Positions 61,018 through 64,000 of a DNA stretch of 64,000 bases are shown piece by piece; within the stretch, counting starts at the first letter, position 1, and the number at the start of each line of letters is the position of its first letter. The translations under genes and the position numbers were made by a program. The DNA is taken from NCBI RefSeq assembly GCF_037975245.1, contig NC_092570.1:14328501-14392500 (forward strand). The letters are read 5' to 3'. The notes below the pieces were generated by a model. The model had not been told where the DNA came from. It made no database searches and saw only the letters and a list, made by a program, of their open reading frames with translations. The DNA comes from Apostichopus japonicus (lineage: Eukaryota; Echinodermata; Holothuroidea; Aspidochirotida; Stichopodidae).

Positions 61018-62162
61018 GAAGTGATTATGTATGACCCTTTTTCTGCATACAATGACTTTATAGTTGAAAAAAAAACAGGACAAACTTGAAGTAAAACGCA
61101 ACATGTTAATGTTATCGCTTTGACACAAAAGAGTCTTGGTCCCTGATCCCTCCCGTTTCAAGTTCCCATAGCCTCAGGTGTATCACCATTTTTTCTGAAA
61201 ACTCATCGAAGTGCCCCCACCCCCCTTATTCGGAAGCGAACCTTTTTGTTAAAAGAACGTTATTTTATATATTTTTTTTCTCATTATTTTTTGTTTGGTA
61301 ATGAAAAGGGCACACTTGTTATTTAAAAAGTGTCCCCTTGTTGAGAAATAAGAAAATTGTAATTAAAAAGTGCCGTTTTGTTGTAAAAAAACACCCCTCT
61401 GAACTACTAGAATTTGTGGTACAAAGTGCACAGAGGATGCAATTTGTAGGGGTGTGGTTTTCCACTGAATTGGAAATTTGTGAATCGGGGACAATTCACA
61501 CAGGCTGATAAGACCGAAATCTCTGAGTATGGACTGACTCAACTGAAAGTTACGGTTATTATCGATTGGAAGGCCCGTAAACTTCTCCATAGAAAATTTC
61601 AGGATAAAATATTTAGAGAATTTCGAATACTCATGATTTTTTGGAACTCTTTTTGACATTTCTGCATTTGATGCACCGTACAAGGTCATCTGCTTCTGAA
61701 TTTTGCTTTTCTTAACAATAAATTTGACCTCAACATGAGAACTAAAAGTATGACCTTTTTTTCTATTCTGTTTTCTTCTTATTATTATTATTTTTTAGTT
61801 GGGGGAGGGTGGGTATGACCTCGGCCTGTTTTTATAAATATCGGATAACATCTTTACATGAACGACTTGAGTTGATATCGTGCTAAAATGTTCTGATAAG
61901 AATAATCGCAATATAATGTAACTATAAAACTTTAATTTTTCTTATATGTCTTGCCCTTGTTTATATACTTTATATGTTTGTGTGTGTGTGTTCCTTGCTA
62001 TGCGTTATTAGTCAACTAATAATAAGCTCAAAACAATTTCTTAGCATGAAAGATCTGTCACTCAGAGATAGGGTTTGGATTTTGATAATCTTTGGAAAAA
62101 AAACTAGGTCGTACTTTATCAGCATTCTATGTGTGTTTTTCTTTTATGTACACCTATATAGT
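61018..62162. other. Non-coding DNA
   Basis: The 108-codon minus frame (61363-61689) has ordinary composition but no recognisable domain or flanking splice signals. A C-rich patch near 61217 resembles other mobile-element debris. Confidence 0.4.
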
Positions 62163-62183
62163 TATATACGATATATATATACG

Positions 62184-62217
<34 letters not shown>

Positions 62218-62235
62218 GTATATATATATATGTAA

Positions 62236-62277
<42 letters not shown>

Positions 62278-62288
62278 GTATATATATT

Positions 62289-62362
<74 letters not shown>
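62163..62362. repeat. 200-bp (TA)n microsatellite
   Basis: Nearly pure TA with a few TG, CG and TT interruptions spaced at irregular intervals; it is the longest simple repeat in the window. The Tyr/Ile-rich frames across it are accidental. Confidence 0.97.
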
Positions 62363-62365
<3 letters not shown>

Positions 62366-64000
62366 TCTTTACACGGCCTCGTTTGATACAAAATCTGGGG
62401 TTAACCTGGTTTAATGTACTTAAAAATACGACTTCAACCCTCCCCCCCCCCCTTTTTTTTTATATTGACACCAAAGTAGCAGCCTCTCTCTATTTTCTTA
62501 ATTTGAACTAAATTTTACCTCAAACTAACTACAAATTTTATTGTAATATATTCAAAAAAGTTCACAACCGTGACGATTAAGTGATAATTTATGAAGACAT
62601 TCTGGGGTAATAGTTGCATCGAGGTGACGCTTCATTACCAACATTGGTATTAATCCTCACCTTTGGCATAGTTTCGGGGAAAAAAACAGTTTTTGCTTCA
62701 TAATAACTAAATAAATTACAGAAGGTAAAATTTCAGAGAGAGAAAAAAAGAAGTTTCATCTCCAAAAGATGACACTTAAATGGAATGTAAGCAAGCAACA
62801 GTTTGTGAATTCTTTATTACCTGCGACTATGGCTTTGTCGAGAGACCTTTTCGGATGAGAACACGAGCAAACTTGCGTCACCTTTTGCATGTCTTTTTTT
62901 TTAAAAAGAAATTGGTGAATCGTCGTCGAAGCATATCTGTTTCATTAGGTTATTTACCTTTAATAAAATTAAAATAAAATGTTTGATATATATTTATAAG
63001 TTATTATATGATATATGAGAGTGACAAATCGTGTAATCGTATAAGTTTTAAAATTTAGGTAATATTACTAAAAATTGTCGAATATGTTAAATTGTATACC
63101 GAGATGAGCAATTGTGCTTTTAAAATTGCCCATATTGGTTGTCATAGCACATTACTACTTAAATTTGAAGATGAAGATAAAAACACACCCAGCATATTCA
63201 TATTCCAGAAAAACACGTACAATCACAAAATCGTATGGGACGGTATATTTTTGTGGCTAGATATATTTAAGAAATATTTAATTAATATTCAGTTAGGTTC
63301 GTGTAAAGGTTTCAATTTGTATCGCAGATTAGCGTTTCATAAAACAAATGTAATAAATCTGTACAATCCAAAAACAAAGGATGGGTGTGGGGGGGGGTGG
63401 GGGGAGAACAGACTGCGTGTTTGAACAAAACATTCCTAATCGTGACAGAATTATAAGACCAAGCTGCTTTGCGGCAATGCTTAAAATCTTTCATACACAG
63501 AAATATCATCTGTTAAATATCTCAAAACGAAGTAAAATAAAAGCTTTCATTATTCGTCAGTCTGTTGACACGAAACTTTATCGTTTAAGCCAAGGTTATC
63601 ACGTAATCTCCTTTAAAACATTAATATTCACGAACCAAGATTTTGTGTCTCTTTGATTTTTATGTATAATCTGTGTGTTTGATGTCACTTGTCAATTTTG
63701 AAAAAGAATTGAAAAAACATAAACCTATAATGGAAATGTCAAAATATTGTCCTTAGAGGAAAAATATTAAAATCATCGCCCCACTAATTATGCTTAAAGG
63801 AACATGCATTTCATTACTATTGTGAAATCCTTCCTAAAACAATGGTCTGAAACGATGTGCACGGTGCGACCCAAAAAGTCTCTTCATTTCCTCTCATATG
63901 CAATTTCCATTGTTTTAAAACCAGGAAAAAATGTCACTGTATTAAATGCTTTTTTTTTAAAGTTCAACAGTTTTAAAAAATCCTTTAAAAACAACGGTAT
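62363..64000. other. Non-coding DNA to the window end
   Basis: A C10 run lies near 62445 and a G-rich patch near 63390-63405. The frame 63092-63424 is unfamiliar. Nothing else is recognised. Confidence 0.45.

Noticed and set aside
61363-61689. 108-codon minus frame of ordinary composition
   Set aside because: No recognisable domain, no flanking splice sites of quality, and it adjoins probable mobile-element debris; it could be revisited with transcript data.
61974-62511. Tyr/Ile-rich frames of 146 and 91 codons
   Set aside because: They are produced by the (TA)n microsatellite.
1-64000. CRISPR arrays, bacterial operons or phage genes
   Set aside because: No spaced direct repeats of CRISPR type and no dense coding were seen; the window is clearly eukaryotic in character.

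Overview
The window reads as non-coding, A/T-rich nuclear DNA from an animal, most likely a marine invertebrate. The grounds are introns and splice-like signals, tRNA-derived SINE heads with polymerase III A and B boxes, a LINE ORF1 relic, a hAT-type miniature element, fold-back elements, long (TA)n runs and many pure G or C runs of 10-14 bases. An echinoderm-like genome is a guess; no base in the window fixes the species. No complete protein gene, rRNA, CRISPR array or bacterial-style operon was recognised. Most open frames are chance frames in A/T-rich or tandemly repeated DNA.

Layout. 1-9 kb: degraded mobile DNA, namely a dispersed repeat (979-1165), a degenerate hammerhead-like Penelope-type motif (3025-3057) and a transposon-like unit ending in inverted 16-bp arrays with a second element inside it (4842-5413). 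9.2-9.5 kb: the best candidate for real coding sequence, two short exons with a strong start context and good splice sites. 9.5-19.4 kb: an A/T-rich stretch with almost nothing recognisable. 19.4-24.6 kb: a decayed ~65-bp tandem repeat, a LINE ORF1 relic, a 20-bp minisatellite, a better-preserved hammerhead-like motif and a SINE on the minus strand. 24.6-34.8 kb: quiet except for a nearly perfect 140-bp palindrome (31576-31715). 34.8-35.1 kb: two SINE copies tail to tail around a (TA)n run. 38.0-38.7 kb: a 21-bp minisatellite organised into 147-bp and 294-bp higher-order units. 39.8-45.1 kb: a dense repeat cluster with a 119-bp repeat whose 98% identical partner lies 21 kb away, a hAT miniature element with target-site duplication, a 22-bp minisatellite and a 2.28-kb element with 16-bp inverted ends and a 5-bp target duplication. 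45.3-54.2 kb: mostly quiet, with three short exon-like segments. 59-62.4 kb: microsatellites, a fold-back element with 44-bp arms and the second 119-bp repeat.

The candidate exons (9263-9349, 9422-9495, 45325-45412, 50385-50471, 54089-54145) are all on the plus strand. The 45.3 and 50.4 kb pieces have compatible phases, so a sparse plus-strand gene with large introns is possible but unproven. The main content is repeat biology: several families occur more than once here in states that suggest how they spread or decayed.
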